Source: an uncultured Spartobacteria bacterium
Lineage (GTDB): Bacteria > Verrucomicrobiota > Verrucomicrobiia > Chthoniobacterales > Chthoniobacteraceae
Length of the DNA: 39,083 bases
Assembly: GCA_903933715.1 (NCBI GenBank)
Contig: CAIZLD010000054.1
Coordinates: 1 to 39,083 of the forward strand
Direction: 5' to 3'
Shown: positions 31,631-38,951 of the stretch, piece by piece
How positions within the stretch are numbered: the first letter of the stretch is position 1
Layout of the letters: each line of letters starts with the position of its first letter
Made by a program: the position numbers and the translations under genes
Notes under the pieces: model-generated
Databases searched by the model: none
Seen by the model: the letters and a program-made list of their open reading frames with translations, nothing else
Told to the model about the DNA's origin: nothing

Positions 31631-33475
31631 TTAGCGCCCCGAATTGGCAAGTTTGGCAATCGCTTCCGGAGATGCCTGTTCCAGATCGGGTGAGATATTG
31701 AGGTAATGAGCGGTCTGTTCGCCGATCCGGGAGAAAGAAGGACCGGCCACCAGGCCGCCGTAAGTGAGGTTTTCAGCCGCCTTGGGATCATAAGCCATCA
31801 CAAGGCATACAACCTGCGGATCGTCCACGGGGAAAAAGCCGACAAAAGAGGTGACGTAGCGGTTCTCGTAATAACCGCCCCCATTGGGCTTGGCGATGTT
31901 GGCCGTGCCGGTCTTGCCGCCGGTGGAGTAGCCGGGGATGGCTGCTCCAAATGCGGTGCCGCGTTTGCTGACGACATCTTTCAACGCGGAGCGCAGCTTG
32001 GCGGCCGCTTCGGAGGACACCACTTCCCGCATCTGCACGGGGGTGAAATCGACGATGCTTTTCCCGCTCTCATCGACCACGGCATCGACGATTTGCGGCA
32101 TCATGAGATGGCCGCCATTGGCAATGGCGCTCATCGCGGCGATCATCTGGATCGGAGTGACGCAGACCCCCTGCCCCATCGGCATCCGGGTGATGGTCAA
32201 AACATTCCACCCGGCGCTCTTTGGGGAGTGGACAATGCCGGGGACTTCGCCGGGGAGATTGATGCCGGTGCGTTCGCCAAAACCGAAGGCGCGGACGTAT
32301 TCGTAAAAGCGCTGTTCACCCAGCTTCATCCCGAGCTTGGCACAACCGATGTTGCTCGATTTGACGACGACATCGAAAACATTCAGGTCGGGATGATCGC
32401 AATGGCCGTGGTCTTTGAGGATTTTGCCGCCGTAGAAAAACCGCCCCCCTTCGCAGTTGATCATGGTGTCGAGGTCCACCAGTTTTTCATTGAGGGAGGC
32501 GGAAACGGGAACGATTTTGAATACCGAGCCCGGCTCGACGACATTGATCACGGCGGCGTTTTTCATCGCCTCCGGCTTGATCTTATCGGTCTCCCCTTTG
32601 GTCAGGTCGTTCGGATCGAAGCACGGCCGGTTGGCCATGGCCAGGATGCGCCCGGTCTTGGGGTCCATCATGATGGCGGTGGCGAATTCGGGCCGGTATT
32701 GCTTGTAGAGCCCCTCCAACTCGGTCTCGACGATATGCTGCAACTGCATGTCGATGGTGAGCCGCACATTGTAGCCGTCGCGGGAGGGACGCTCCTGGCC
32801 CCGGTAGGGGACGATCTCTTTGCCGGTGCGGTCCCGCTCGATGTAGCGGAAGCCGTCATAGCCACGCAGCCATTTGTCCATGGTGCGCTCCACCCCTTCC
32901 ACGCCGACCCGCTCGCTTTCCTCCACGCCCGCAAAACGGGTTCGCTTTTCCCCGATAAACCCGAGGACATGGCACAACGTTTCGCTGTTGGGGTAGACCC
33001 GCCGGGTGTCCGGCTCAAAGAAAATCCCCCGGATCGGTTTCCGGTTCTTCGCCTGGAACTCCTCCATCCGCTGGGTCAATAACGTCGTTTCCGCTTCAGT
33101 GATCCCTTTTTTTAAAACCACGTATTTGCGGGAGGTATCGATCTTCTCCTTAAGTTTCGAGGCGGAGATCTTCAGCGGCCCGGCCAGAACGGAGGCGATT
33201 TCGGAAGGGGTCACCTTTCCGGCCGCAACGACGCTCCCATCCACCACGACGTTATTGAGCGGTTCGTTGGCCGCGAGCAATTCGCCTTTGGTGTCGAGAA
33301 TCACGCCGCGCCGGGCGGCAATGATCTGTTTTTTGACATGTTTTTCCGCCGCCAACCGCTCGAATTTCTCGTGCTCGTGGACTTGCAGATAGACCAAACG
33401 GGCCGAAAAGCCTGTAAAAGCGCACACCAAGCCAAAGCAGACAAAAATTGCTCTTACTTTGGCGGTTTTGTTCAT
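31631..33475 (-). CDS. ftsI: Septal transpeptidase FtsI (class B penicillin-binding protein)
   Basis: FtsI (PBP3) crosslinks septal peptidoglycan with FtsW. The 614-aa protein has an N-terminal membrane anchor (about 7-29), the class B dimerisation domain (RRGVILDTKGELLAAN; DTRRVYPNSETLCHVLGFIG; VGVEGVERTMDKWLRG) and a transpeptidase domain with the active serine in EPGSVFK (S317, K320), SSN (373-375) and KTGT (521-524). No PASTA domain follows. Its start overlaps the ftsL stop by four bases. Confidence 0.97.
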   Translation of the reverse strand: MNKTAKVRAIFVCFGLVCAFTGFSARLVYLQVHEHEKFERLAAEKHVKKQIIAARRGVILDTKGELLAANEPLNNVVVDGSVVAAGKVTPSEIASVLAGPLKISASKLKEKIDTSRKYVVLKKGITEAETTLLTQRMEEFQAKNRKPIRGIFFEPDTRRVYPNSETLCHVLGFIGEKRTRFAGVEESERVGVEGVERTMDKWLRGYDGFRYIERDRTGKEIVPYRGQERPSRDGYNVRLTIDMQLQHIVETELEGLYKQYRPEFATAIMMDPKTGRILAMANRPCFDPNDLTKGETDKIKPEAMKNAAVINVVEPGSVFKIVPVSASLNEKLVDLDTMINCEGGRFFYGGKILKDHGHCDHPDLNVFDVVVKSSNIGCAKLGMKLGEQRFYEYVRAFGFGERTGINLPGEVPGIVHSPKSAGWNVLTITRMPMGQGVCVTPIQMIAAMSAIANGGHLMMPQIVDAVVDESGKSIVDFTPVQMREVVSSEAAAKLRSALKDVVSKRGTAFGAAIPGYSTGGKTGTANIAKPNGGGYYENRYVTSFVGFFPVDDPQVVCLVMAYDPKAAENLTYGGLVAGPSFSRIGEQTAHYLNISPDLEQASPEAIAKLANSGR

Positions 33476-33843
33476 CGGCGGGCGACGCTGTTAGAGACGG
33501 TCCGGATTTCGCTTCCGATAACGCCCGCGGGATGCGGGAAATCAACGTGCACAATGCTGGCGGGAGCGATTTTGACCATCTTGATGAATCCCTCGTCGAG
33601 CCGTTTTTGCAATGCGGCGCAGCCGGAAAGCTGGGCGATGCGCCAGGTCAACGCCTCGTTCTTACGCCCCAGGGCGGCCAGTTCGTTTTCCATCGCTTTG
33701 ATCTCCCCGCCCCGGTTGACGATCTGGTTTTTGTAATAAACCCACGTCATTCCCCCCATCAAAACGAGGATGGCAATAATTAACCACGGTGAAAAAGCCC
33801 CCACCGGGACGGTATTTTCAAGACGGCGACGGTTAGCTGACAT
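33472..33843 (-). CDS. ftsL: Cell division protein FtsL (FtsL-like bitopic protein)
   Basis: The 123-aa product starts at ATG 33843, overlapping rsmH by 11 nt (a longer frame runs back through rsmH and is not credible). It has a short basic N-terminus, a transmembrane helix (about 18-36, SPWLIIAILVLMGGMTWVYY), then a heptad-like segment (GGEIKAMENELAALGRKNEA) typical of the FtsL coiled coil. Sequence conservation of FtsL is poor; the call rests on topology and on the invariant place between rsmH and ftsI. Residues beyond about 75 form a longer C-terminal region than in E. coli FtsL. Confidence 0.85.
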   Translation of the reverse strand: MSANRRRLENTVPVGAFSPWLIIAILVLMGGMTWVYYKNQIVNRGGEIKAMENELAALGRKNEALTWRIAQLSGCAALQKRLDEGFIKMVKIAPASIVHVDFPHPAGVIGSEIRTVSNSVARR

Positions 33844-34834
33844 AATGTTTGGCGACCACGCGGAGTTTGGCGCTGCGGGAGCGCGGGTTGCGGTTTTGCT
33901 CCTCCTCCGAAGCGATGGCCGGCTTGGGGGTGAGGAGCTGGAATTCGAAATCGGGATTGCGGCGCGGCTCCGGCCACTCGGGGCGGTCAAGCCACTCGAT
34001 GCTGCGCGCCTTGAAGAAATTCTTCACGATCCGGTCCTCCAGAGAATGGAACGTGATGACCCCCAGGCGTCCGCCGGGGTTGAGCCGGGCGGAAAAGCCG
34101 GTCAACGCCGACTGAAGGACGTCGAGTTCCCGGTTCACGGCAATGCGCAGGGCTTGGAAGACTTTGGTGGCCGGGTGGACCCGACCCCGGCGCGGGTTCA
34201 CTTTTTCCACGCTGCGCACGAGGTCAAAGGTGGTCTCCAGCGGACGTTCTTCCCGGTCGCGGACGATCCGGTGGGCGATGCGGCGGGCCGCGTTTTCCTC
34301 GCCGTAGTCGCGGAAAATGCGCGCCAGCTCCCCTTCCGGGGCAGTGTTGACGATCTCCGCCGCGCTCAACGGCGCGTCCGGGTTCATCCGCATATCGAGA
34401 GGGCCGTTCTGCTGAAAGCTGAACCCCCGTTCCGGCGTATCGAGCTGCCAGGAGGAAACGCCGATGTCCAAAAGCGCCCCGTCGATCCCTTCAATGCCCA
34501 TCCGGTCGAGAACCGAACCGACTTCCTCAAAATTAGCGCGAACCGGCGTGAACTGCTCGCCGTAGCTTTTTAAGCGTTCCCCGGCAAACGCGAGCGCTTG
34601 CGGGTCTTGATCAAGGCCGATCACCCGCGCGCCGGCTTTCAAGAAGGCTTCCGTGTGGCCGCCGCCCCCGAGCGTCCCGTCCACAAAGAGCTTCCCCGGC
34701 GCGGGCGCAAGCAGCGTCAGCGTTTGCTGAAGCAAGACCGGCTCGTGATAAGGTGTGGGGGGGTTCAAGTAACGACTCCTTTGCCGCAACCCGGGGGCCG
34801 CGGCTTCCATAAACTCGACTGCGGGGATCATCAT
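33833..34834 (-). CDS. rsmH: 16S rRNA (cytosine-1402-N4) methyltransferase RsmH
   Basis: RsmH (MraW) methylates C1402 of 16S rRNA with S-adenosylmethionine. The 333-aa protein has PYHEPVLLQQTL, the SAM loop VDGTLGGGGHTEAFL, VIGLDQDPQAL, DGALLDIGVSSWQLDTPERG, FSFQQNGPLDMRM, KVFQALRIAVNRELDVL and ITFHSLEDRIVKNFF. The N-terminus is about 25 residues longer than usual; the ATG at 34834 overlaps the mraZ stop (ATGA), which supports it. Confidence 0.97.
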   Translation of the reverse strand: MMIPAVEFMEAAAPGLRQRSRYLNPPTPYHEPVLLQQTLTLLAPAPGKLFVDGTLGGGGHTEAFLKAGARVIGLDQDPQALAFAGERLKSYGEQFTPVRANFEEVGSVLDRMGIEGIDGALLDIGVSSWQLDTPERGFSFQQNGPLDMRMNPDAPLSAAEIVNTAPEGELARIFRDYGEENAARRIAHRIVRDREERPLETTFDLVRSVEKVNPRRGRVHPATKVFQALRIAVNRELDVLQSALTGFSARLNPGGRLGVITFHSLEDRIVKNFFKARSIEWLDRPEWPEPRRNPDFEFQLLTPKPAIASEEEQNRNPRSRSAKLRVVAKHYVS

Positions 34835-35286
34835 AGACCAAGCTCGTTCGCAAGATCTCGACTCTCGACCTCGTCAGCGGACTGCTCGGCAGCCCACCGC
34901 TCGGTGTTCCAAATTTCAAACTGGCCGAAACCGCCGACCAGCATCACCTCGCCCTGCAACTCTGCCTTAAGGCAAAATTCCGGGGGCAAAACCATGCGCC
35001 CCTGCTTGTCCACGCAACACCGATGCGCCCCTGCGGAGACCATACGGATCAGCTTTTGCTGCTCGGCAACGGTCTTGTCTTTGCGGGCTTCAATGGCGGC
35101 CACCGTTTTCCGAAGTTGATCCGGCGGCAAGACCGTGAGATGACTCCCGGTGCTGTGAATGCGCACATAAAGCACCCCTTCTTCACCCGAACGCCAATCC
35201 GCCGGAATGGTGAGCCGGTTTTTCGTATCGACCCCGTGCCGGAACTGACCGGTGAAGGTGATGGAATTGTAGGCGTCGGAGGGCAT
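34831..35286 (-). CDS. mraZ: Transcriptional regulator MraZ
   Basis: MraZ is a DNA-binding protein of the SpoVT/AbrB fold that represses its own dcw operon in studied bacteria, binding repeated TGGG-type boxes. The 151-aa protein has two such half domains: FRHGVDTKNRLTIPADWR near 16-33 and HRCCVDKQGRMVLPPEF near 88-104. It is the first gene of the cluster, and its own upstream DNA carries phased TGG boxes over a promoter, consistent with autoregulation here. There is no Shine-Dalgarno ahead of the ATG. Confidence 0.95.
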   Translation of the reverse strand: MPSDAYNSITFTGQFRHGVDTKNRLTIPADWRSGEEGVLYVRIHSTGSHLTVLPPDQLRKTVAAIEARKDKTVAEQQKLIRMVSAGAHRCCVDKQGRMVLPPEFCLKAELQGEVMLVGGFGQFEIWNTERWAAEQSADEVESRDLANELGL

Positions 35287-35290
35287 TGGG

Positions 35291-35335
35291 TGGAATTTCG
35301 TGGGATTTTAACCCATTTCGTTCCAATTTCAACCA
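35291..35335. promoter_or_regulatory. Candidate MraZ operator: five TGG-type boxes on a 10-bp grid
   Basis: On the + strand, boxes lie at exact 10-bp steps: TGGAA (35291), TGGGA (35301), ACCCA (35311), TTCCA (35321), AACCA (35331), each followed by an A/T-rich 5-nt spacer. Read on the mraZ strand: TGGTT, TGGAA, TGGGT, then inverted TCCCA and TTCCA. TGGG-type boxes with 5-nt spacers are the described MraZ target. The array spans the promoter and ends 5 nt before the mraZ ATG. Confidence 0.65.
35305..35332 (-). promoter_or_regulatory. Candidate sigma70 promoter of the dcw operon
   Basis: On the - strand, TTGAAA (35332-35327) and TAAAAT (35310-35305) are separated by 16 nt; each matches the consensus at five of six positions. 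Transcription would start near 35298, leaving a leader of only about a dozen nt before the mraZ ATG. Both hexamers lie inside the box array described above. Confidence 0.6.
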
Positions 35336-35418
35336 CCATTCTTCAAAATTTCAGAATCTTTTCTCTGGAGAGCCGGTTGCGTATGGAGGCGACCGGGTCG
35401 ATTAATTAAGTTTGCCCT

Positions 35419-37170
35419 ATGAGCACCGTTCTTCGCGTCTTCCGATACTTGCGCCGCTACCCCTGGCTGGCGGCCGGTACGCTCGGCTGCGCCATCCTGA
35501 TGTCCTCAATGGTCATCGTGTTTCCAAAAGTCAGCCAACTCGCCATCGACGACATCTCCAAAGGCCGGGGCGACCGGCTCGTGGGACTGACGCTTTTGGC
35601 CTTGGGCGCGTTCTTTCTGGAGGAGCTTTTCAACGCCCTGCGCATCCGGCTCAACAACACGTTTGAGCAGCGGGTCATTTTTGATCTCCGCAGCGATCTC
35701 TACGCGCACATCCAGCGGCTGCCGGTCGGCTGGTTCGACAACCGCTCCACCGGGGATGTGATGACCCGGCTGCTGGAAGATGTGACTTCGGTCGAACGGG
35801 TTCTCATTGACGGGATTGAGCAGGGAGTCGTTGCGCTGCTGATGGTGGGGCTCGCGGCGACGATGTGCTTTGTTTACAGTGCGAAACTGGCTTTGCTGGC
35901 GCTCACGCCCATTCCGTTTTTGGTCGCGGGCGCCCTGACCTACACCCTCACCGCCCATCTGCGTTACCGGGTCCAGCGCAAGGCCGCCTCTGCGATGAAC
36001 GCGCTGCTTCACGACAACCTCGCCGGAATCCGCCAAATCAAAACTTACGTCAGGGAATCGCAGGAGCACGCCCGGTTTAACGGCGCGAGCCGCAATTTGA
36101 TGGAGGCGACGCTGGTCGTCATGCGGGCGTGGTCGCTCTATAACCCGTTGATGGGCTTCTTCGCCTCGTGCGGGATGGTGCTGATCATCGGCTTTGGCGG
36201 GCAGGCCGTCCTGGCGGGAACCCTCAAGCTCGGCGATCTGGTCGCGTTCCTGATCCTCGCCCGGTTGCTCTACGAGCCGATCAGCCGCCTGCATCAGCTC
36301 AACCAGTTAATCCAGGCCGGACGCGCCGCCGGGGAGCGGGTTTTCGAGATCCTCGACACCGAAGTGGAAGCCAATGCCGCCGGGCCGGAACGCCAAACCG
36401 GGCGGTCCCGCGCCGAAGCGCGCTCCCTCTGCGGCGATGTCCGGTTCCAGAACGTCTGCTTTTCCTACGACGAAGCGATTCCCGTGCTCCACAATATCAA
36501 TCTCCACAGCAGCCCTGGCGAGACGATCGCGCTGGTCGGCTCGACCGGCGCGGGCAAATCGACCCTGGTCAACCTGCTCACGCGCTTTTACGAGTTCGAC
36601 ACGGGGGAAATCCTCGTGGATGGCCATCCGCTGCGTGAAATCCCCAAGGATGTCCTGCGCGAAGCGGTGGGGCTGGTGACGCAGGAAAGTTTTCTCTTCA
36701 ACGGCAGCGTGCGTGACAACCTGCGCCTGGGCAAACCGGACGCCACCGACGAAGAGATGATGGCCGCCGCCCAAGCCGCCAACGCCAGCGCGTTTATCGA
36801 ACGGCTCCCGGAAGGTCTCGACACCGTAGTCGGGGAGCGTGGCGTCAAGTTGAGTGTGGGCGAAAAACAGCGCGTCTCCATTGCCCGCGCCCTGCTCAAA
36901 GACCCGCCCATCCTGATCCTCGACGAAGCCACCGCGAGCGTCGATACCGAGACCGAGCGGCAAATCCAGCAAGCGCTGGACCGGCTGATGGCGCATCGGA
37001 CCAGCTTCGTGATTGCCCACCGGCTTTCCACCGTCCGCCACGCCGATCAAATCCTCGTGATGGAACGGGGCCGGATCGTCGAGCGCGGCACGCACGAGGA
37101 GTTGCTCGCCCAAGCGGGGATTTATGCCCGGCTCTGTGAAAACAGCTTTTTGGGAGTGGAGACTGCGTAA
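35419..37170 (+). CDS. ABC exporter, MsbA-like (fused membrane and ATPase domains)
   Basis: A 583-aa half-transporter that would work as a homodimer in the inner membrane. The first part (about 1-305) has six predicted helices with the exporter coupling regions (GWFDNRSTGDVMTRLLEDV). The ATPase domain (about 338-583) has Walker A GSTGAGKST (374-382), Q-loop VTQESFLFNG, signature LSVGEKQRVSIARALL, Walker B ILILDEATASVD and the switch His in VIAHRLSTVRHA. Residues about 318-337 form an unusual basic insert before the ATPase domain. Lipid A/phospholipid export (MsbA) is likely given the nearby LPS and wall genes, but drug or peptide export cannot be excluded. It is divergent from mraZ, sharing a 132-bp intergenic region. 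Confidence 0.9.
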   Translation: MSTVLRVFRYLRRYPWLAAGTLGCAILMSSMVIVFPKVSQLAIDDISKGRGDRLVGLTLLALGAFFLEELFNALRIRLNNTFEQRVIFDLRSDLYAHIQRLPVGWFDNRSTGDVMTRLLEDVTSVERVLIDGIEQGVVALLMVGLAATMCFVYSAKLALLALTPIPFLVAGALTYTLTAHLRYRVQRKAASAMNALLHDNLAGIRQIKTYVRESQEHARFNGASRNLMEATLVVMRAWSLYNPLMGFFASCGMVLIIGFGGQAVLAGTLKLGDLVAFLILARLLYEPISRLHQLNQLIQAGRAAGERVFEILDTEVEANAAGPERQTGRSRAEARSLCGDVRFQNVCFSYDEAIPVLHNINLHSSPGETIALVGSTGAGKSTLVNLLTRFYEFDTGEILVDGHPLREIPKDVLREAVGLVTQESFLFNGSVRDNLRLGKPDATDEEMMAAAQAANASAFIERLPEGLDTVVGERGVKLSVGEKQRVSIARALLKDPPILILDEATASVDTETERQIQQALDRLMAHRTSFVIAHRLSTVRHADQILVMERGRIVERGTHEELLAQAGIYARLCENSFLGVETA

Positions 37171-37186
37171 TAGACGCCCACCCCCG

Positions 37187-37468
37187 CTACCATTGGACGA
37201 TTCCGGGAATCCAGCCCCCGGTCAGGGCGTGCAACGTTTCCACAACCAAAATCACAATTCCCAAAGCCAGATTAAACAAGAGACCGCCAAGGATAAGACT
37301 CTTCATCCCCCAAACAACTCCCTCGCAAAAATCGGGGAGCGGCGGCTCCGAACCGTTCCGCTCCGGCTCAACTACATGGATGACGCACTCCTCACAGACC
37401 CCGTGCGATACGGTTTCCTCGGGGCCGTCCTGAATGACCTTTCCGCACCACGCGCAGATGATTTTCAT
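37187..37468 (-). CDS. Small zinc-ribbon membrane protein of unknown function
   Basis: The 93-aa product starts with a zinc-ribbon pattern, C5xxC8 (IICAWCGKV) and C25xxC28 (GVCEECV), followed by an acidic/proline stretch and one long or two short hydrophobic segments (about 50-85, GMKSLILGGLLFNLALGIVI and onwards). The MKIxCxWCGK start is common among small bacterial zinc-ribbon proteins of unknown role. It is convergent with the ABC exporter gene (16 nt between stops) and stands alone on the - strand. Confidence 0.7.
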   Translation of the reverse strand: MKIICAWCGKVIQDGPEETVSHGVCEECVIHVVEPERNGSEPPLPDFCEGVVWGMKSLILGGLLFNLALGIVILVVETLHALTGGWIPGIVQW

Positions 37469-37771
37469 GCCTTGGGTGCCCAGGCAAAAAGAAGGGCGCG
37501 GCCCTGCCGCGCTGGTCCCGGTGGCCCTAGAAAGCCAGACACCAAAACACGACCGAACCGCGCCGATTGTCGGCGTGGTCAGTAAATGCTTGGTGTCGTC
37601 TAAAAATTTCTAGGTTTCCGGGACGCCCAATCTGCCTGCGCAGTTTTAAAATGTAATGTTTACGATGGAAATCTCCCAAATTGCCCCCTCAAGGTCAACT
37701 GGTTTCAGACTTCGCTCCCGCCATTCGACATTGACTTGGCGGGCCAATTCCTTCCCAATCCCAACCGCGCC
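37469..37771. other. Intergenic region with structured hairpins
   Basis: No gene seen between the zinc-ribbon gene (leftward) and aroE (rightward). It holds a 7-bp hairpin GCGCGGC/GCCGCGC at 37496-37512, the nested hairpin at 37526-37614 and an A/T-richer stretch near 37640-37675 that could carry the aroE promoter. A TTG at 37736 could extend aroE by 12 residues. Confidence 0.5.
37526..37614. repeat. Nested imperfect palindrome of 89 bp
   Basis: Three nested stems are visible: outer CCTAGAAA (37526-37533) with TTTCTAGG (37607-37614); middle GACACCAA (37538-37545) with TTGGTGTC (37590-37597); inner ACCGCGCCGA (37557-37566) with TCGGCGTGGT (37570-37579), a 10-bp stem with one G-T pair and a 3-nt loop. 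It lies 58 nt upstream of the zinc-ribbon start. It may be an RNA structure or the remnant of a small palindromic element. Confidence 0.6.
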
Positions 37772-38695
37772 ATGAAAGATCTCTACACGCTCGAAGATTT
37801 GCGGCATTGGGAAACCGCCACCGCCGGGGAACCGCTCCCCATCCGGCTCGGCGTTTTTGGCGATCCGGTGGCCCATTCCCGCTCCCCCCAGATGCTCAAC
37901 GCCGCCCTGGAGGCGTGCGGCATCCCGGCGCGCTATTGCCGGCTTCATATCCGGCCCGAGGAATTTGCCGAAGCGGCCCGCCTGTTGCCCCAGGCCGGTT
38001 TTATCGGAGCCAATGTCACTGTGCCCCACAAAATCGCCGCGATGAATGAGGCGGATGTCGTGGACGAAAACGCCCGCAAAATCGGTGCCGTCAACACGCT
38101 CGTGGTCGAAGGCGAACGCCTCCTCGGGTTCAACACCGACGGCCCCGGTTTGATGCGGGCGATCCGGGCGGAGTTCGGGGTCGATCTGCGTGATTTGCGG
38201 GTGATGGTCCTTGGGGCGGGCGGCGGCGCAGGCCGGGCCATCGCCGCCCAGTGCGCGCTGGAAGGGTGCGAACGGCTCGTGCTGGTGAACCGGACGCTTG
38301 AGAAGGCGCGGGAGGTCGCCGCCGAATTGGCTCCCTATTTCAAAGGCCCGCGTGTGTATGGACCGCTGCACCGGCTGGAGGCGGTCCCCTGGGAAGAAAC
38401 CAAGCTGGCTGCGCAACTGACCCAGACCGACCTCGTCATCAATGCCACCTCTTGTGGCATGAAACCGACCGACCCGTCGGTGCTTCCCGAGTCGATCCTC
38501 CAAGCCAACCTGCTTGTTTTCGACACAATTTACACCGCCCGGCGCACCCCGCTGGTGGAAGCGGCGCAAACGGTTGGAGCCCGTGCCGCCAACGGCCTTT
38601 CAATGCTCCTTTACCAGGGCGTTCTCGCGTTTGAAATCTGGTTCAACCGCACCGCCCCGGTGGAGATCATGAAAAAGGCGCTTAGCTCCGCTTAA
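37772..38695 (+). CDS. aroE: Shikimate dehydrogenase
   Basis: AroE reduces 3-dehydroshikimate to shikimate with NADPH in aromatic amino acid synthesis. The chosen ATG gives 307 aa, slightly longer than usual owing to about 20 extra N-terminal residues; a TTG at 37736 would add 12 more. Motifs: GVFGDPVAHSRSPQMLNAAL (substrate site), GANVTVPHKIAAM (catalytic Lys), GAVNTLV, GFNTDGPGLM, the cofactor loop VMVLGAGGGAGRAIAAQ, VNRT (NADP-binding Arg), INATSCGM and GLSMLLYQGVLAFEIW. Its last 99 bp recur in altered form at 38853-38951, beyond a hairpin repeat, so the present C-terminus (IMKKALSSA) may not be the ancestral one. Confidence 0.94.
   Translation: MKDLYTLEDLRHWETATAGEPLPIRLGVFGDPVAHSRSPQMLNAALEACGIPARYCRLHIRPEEFAEAARLLPQAGFIGANVTVPHKIAAMNEADVVDENARKIGAVNTLVVEGERLLGFNTDGPGLMRAIRAEFGVDLRDLRVMVLGAGGGAGRAIAAQCALEGCERLVLVNRTLEKAREVAAELAPYFKGPRVYGPLHRLEAVPWEETKLAAQLTQTDLVINATSCGMKPTDPSVLPESILQANLLVFDTIYTARRTPLVEAAQTVGARAANGLSMLLYQGVLAFEIWFNRTAPVEIMKKALSSA
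38597..38695 (+). repeat. Direct repeat, copy 1 (3' end of aroE)
   Basis: The last 99 bp of aroE. Its first 68 bp (38597-38664) are identical to 38853-38920; the remaining 31 bp differ in sequence but keep the same frame and length to the stop. Confidence 0.95.
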
Positions 38696-38719
38696 TTGCG
38701 AATTTCTATCATTTTAATT

Positions 38720-38790
38720 TCTCGCAAAGACGCAAAGGCGCAAAGAAGAGAAGGCTTGTCTTTCCTTTGCGCCTTTGCGTCTTTGCGAGA
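38720..38790. repeat. 26-bp perfect inverted repeat (CGCAAAG-type hairpin)
   Basis: The arm at 38720-38745 (TCTCGCAAAGACGCAAAGG...) is the exact reverse complement of 38765-38790, with a 19-nt loop. Each arm is itself made of three CGCAAAG units. It starts 25 nt after the aroE stop and may act as a transcription stop, though no T-run follows. Confidence 0.95.
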
Positions 38791-38852
38791 GACAAATTCC
38801 TATTCGGGCGTGAATCAGACTTCATTCGTGAGCACGCCTAAGATTTTTCCCG

Positions 38853-38951
38853 CTTTCAATGCTCCTTTACCAGGGCGTTCTCGCGTTTGAAATCTGGTTC
38901 AACCGCACCGCCCCGGTGGAAGTGATGCGAAAGGCGTTGATCGAGGCTTAG
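38853..38951 (+). pseudogene. Duplicated 3' fragment of aroE
   Basis: A 99-bp copy of the aroE end without the rest of the gene. After 68 identical bp the two copies diverge but remain homologous: copy 1 encodes EIMKKALSSA and stops at TAA, this copy encodes EVMRKALIEA and stops at TAG. There is no start or upstream coding sequence, so it is not expressed as AroE. The divergent ending looks like a native AroE C-terminus, as if the hairpin and a partial copy were inserted into an aroE gene. Confidence 0.9.

Noticed and set aside
38696-38890. 64-aa open frame after aroE
   Set aside because: It consists of the hairpin repeat and an out-of-frame reading of the duplicated aroE end; not a gene.
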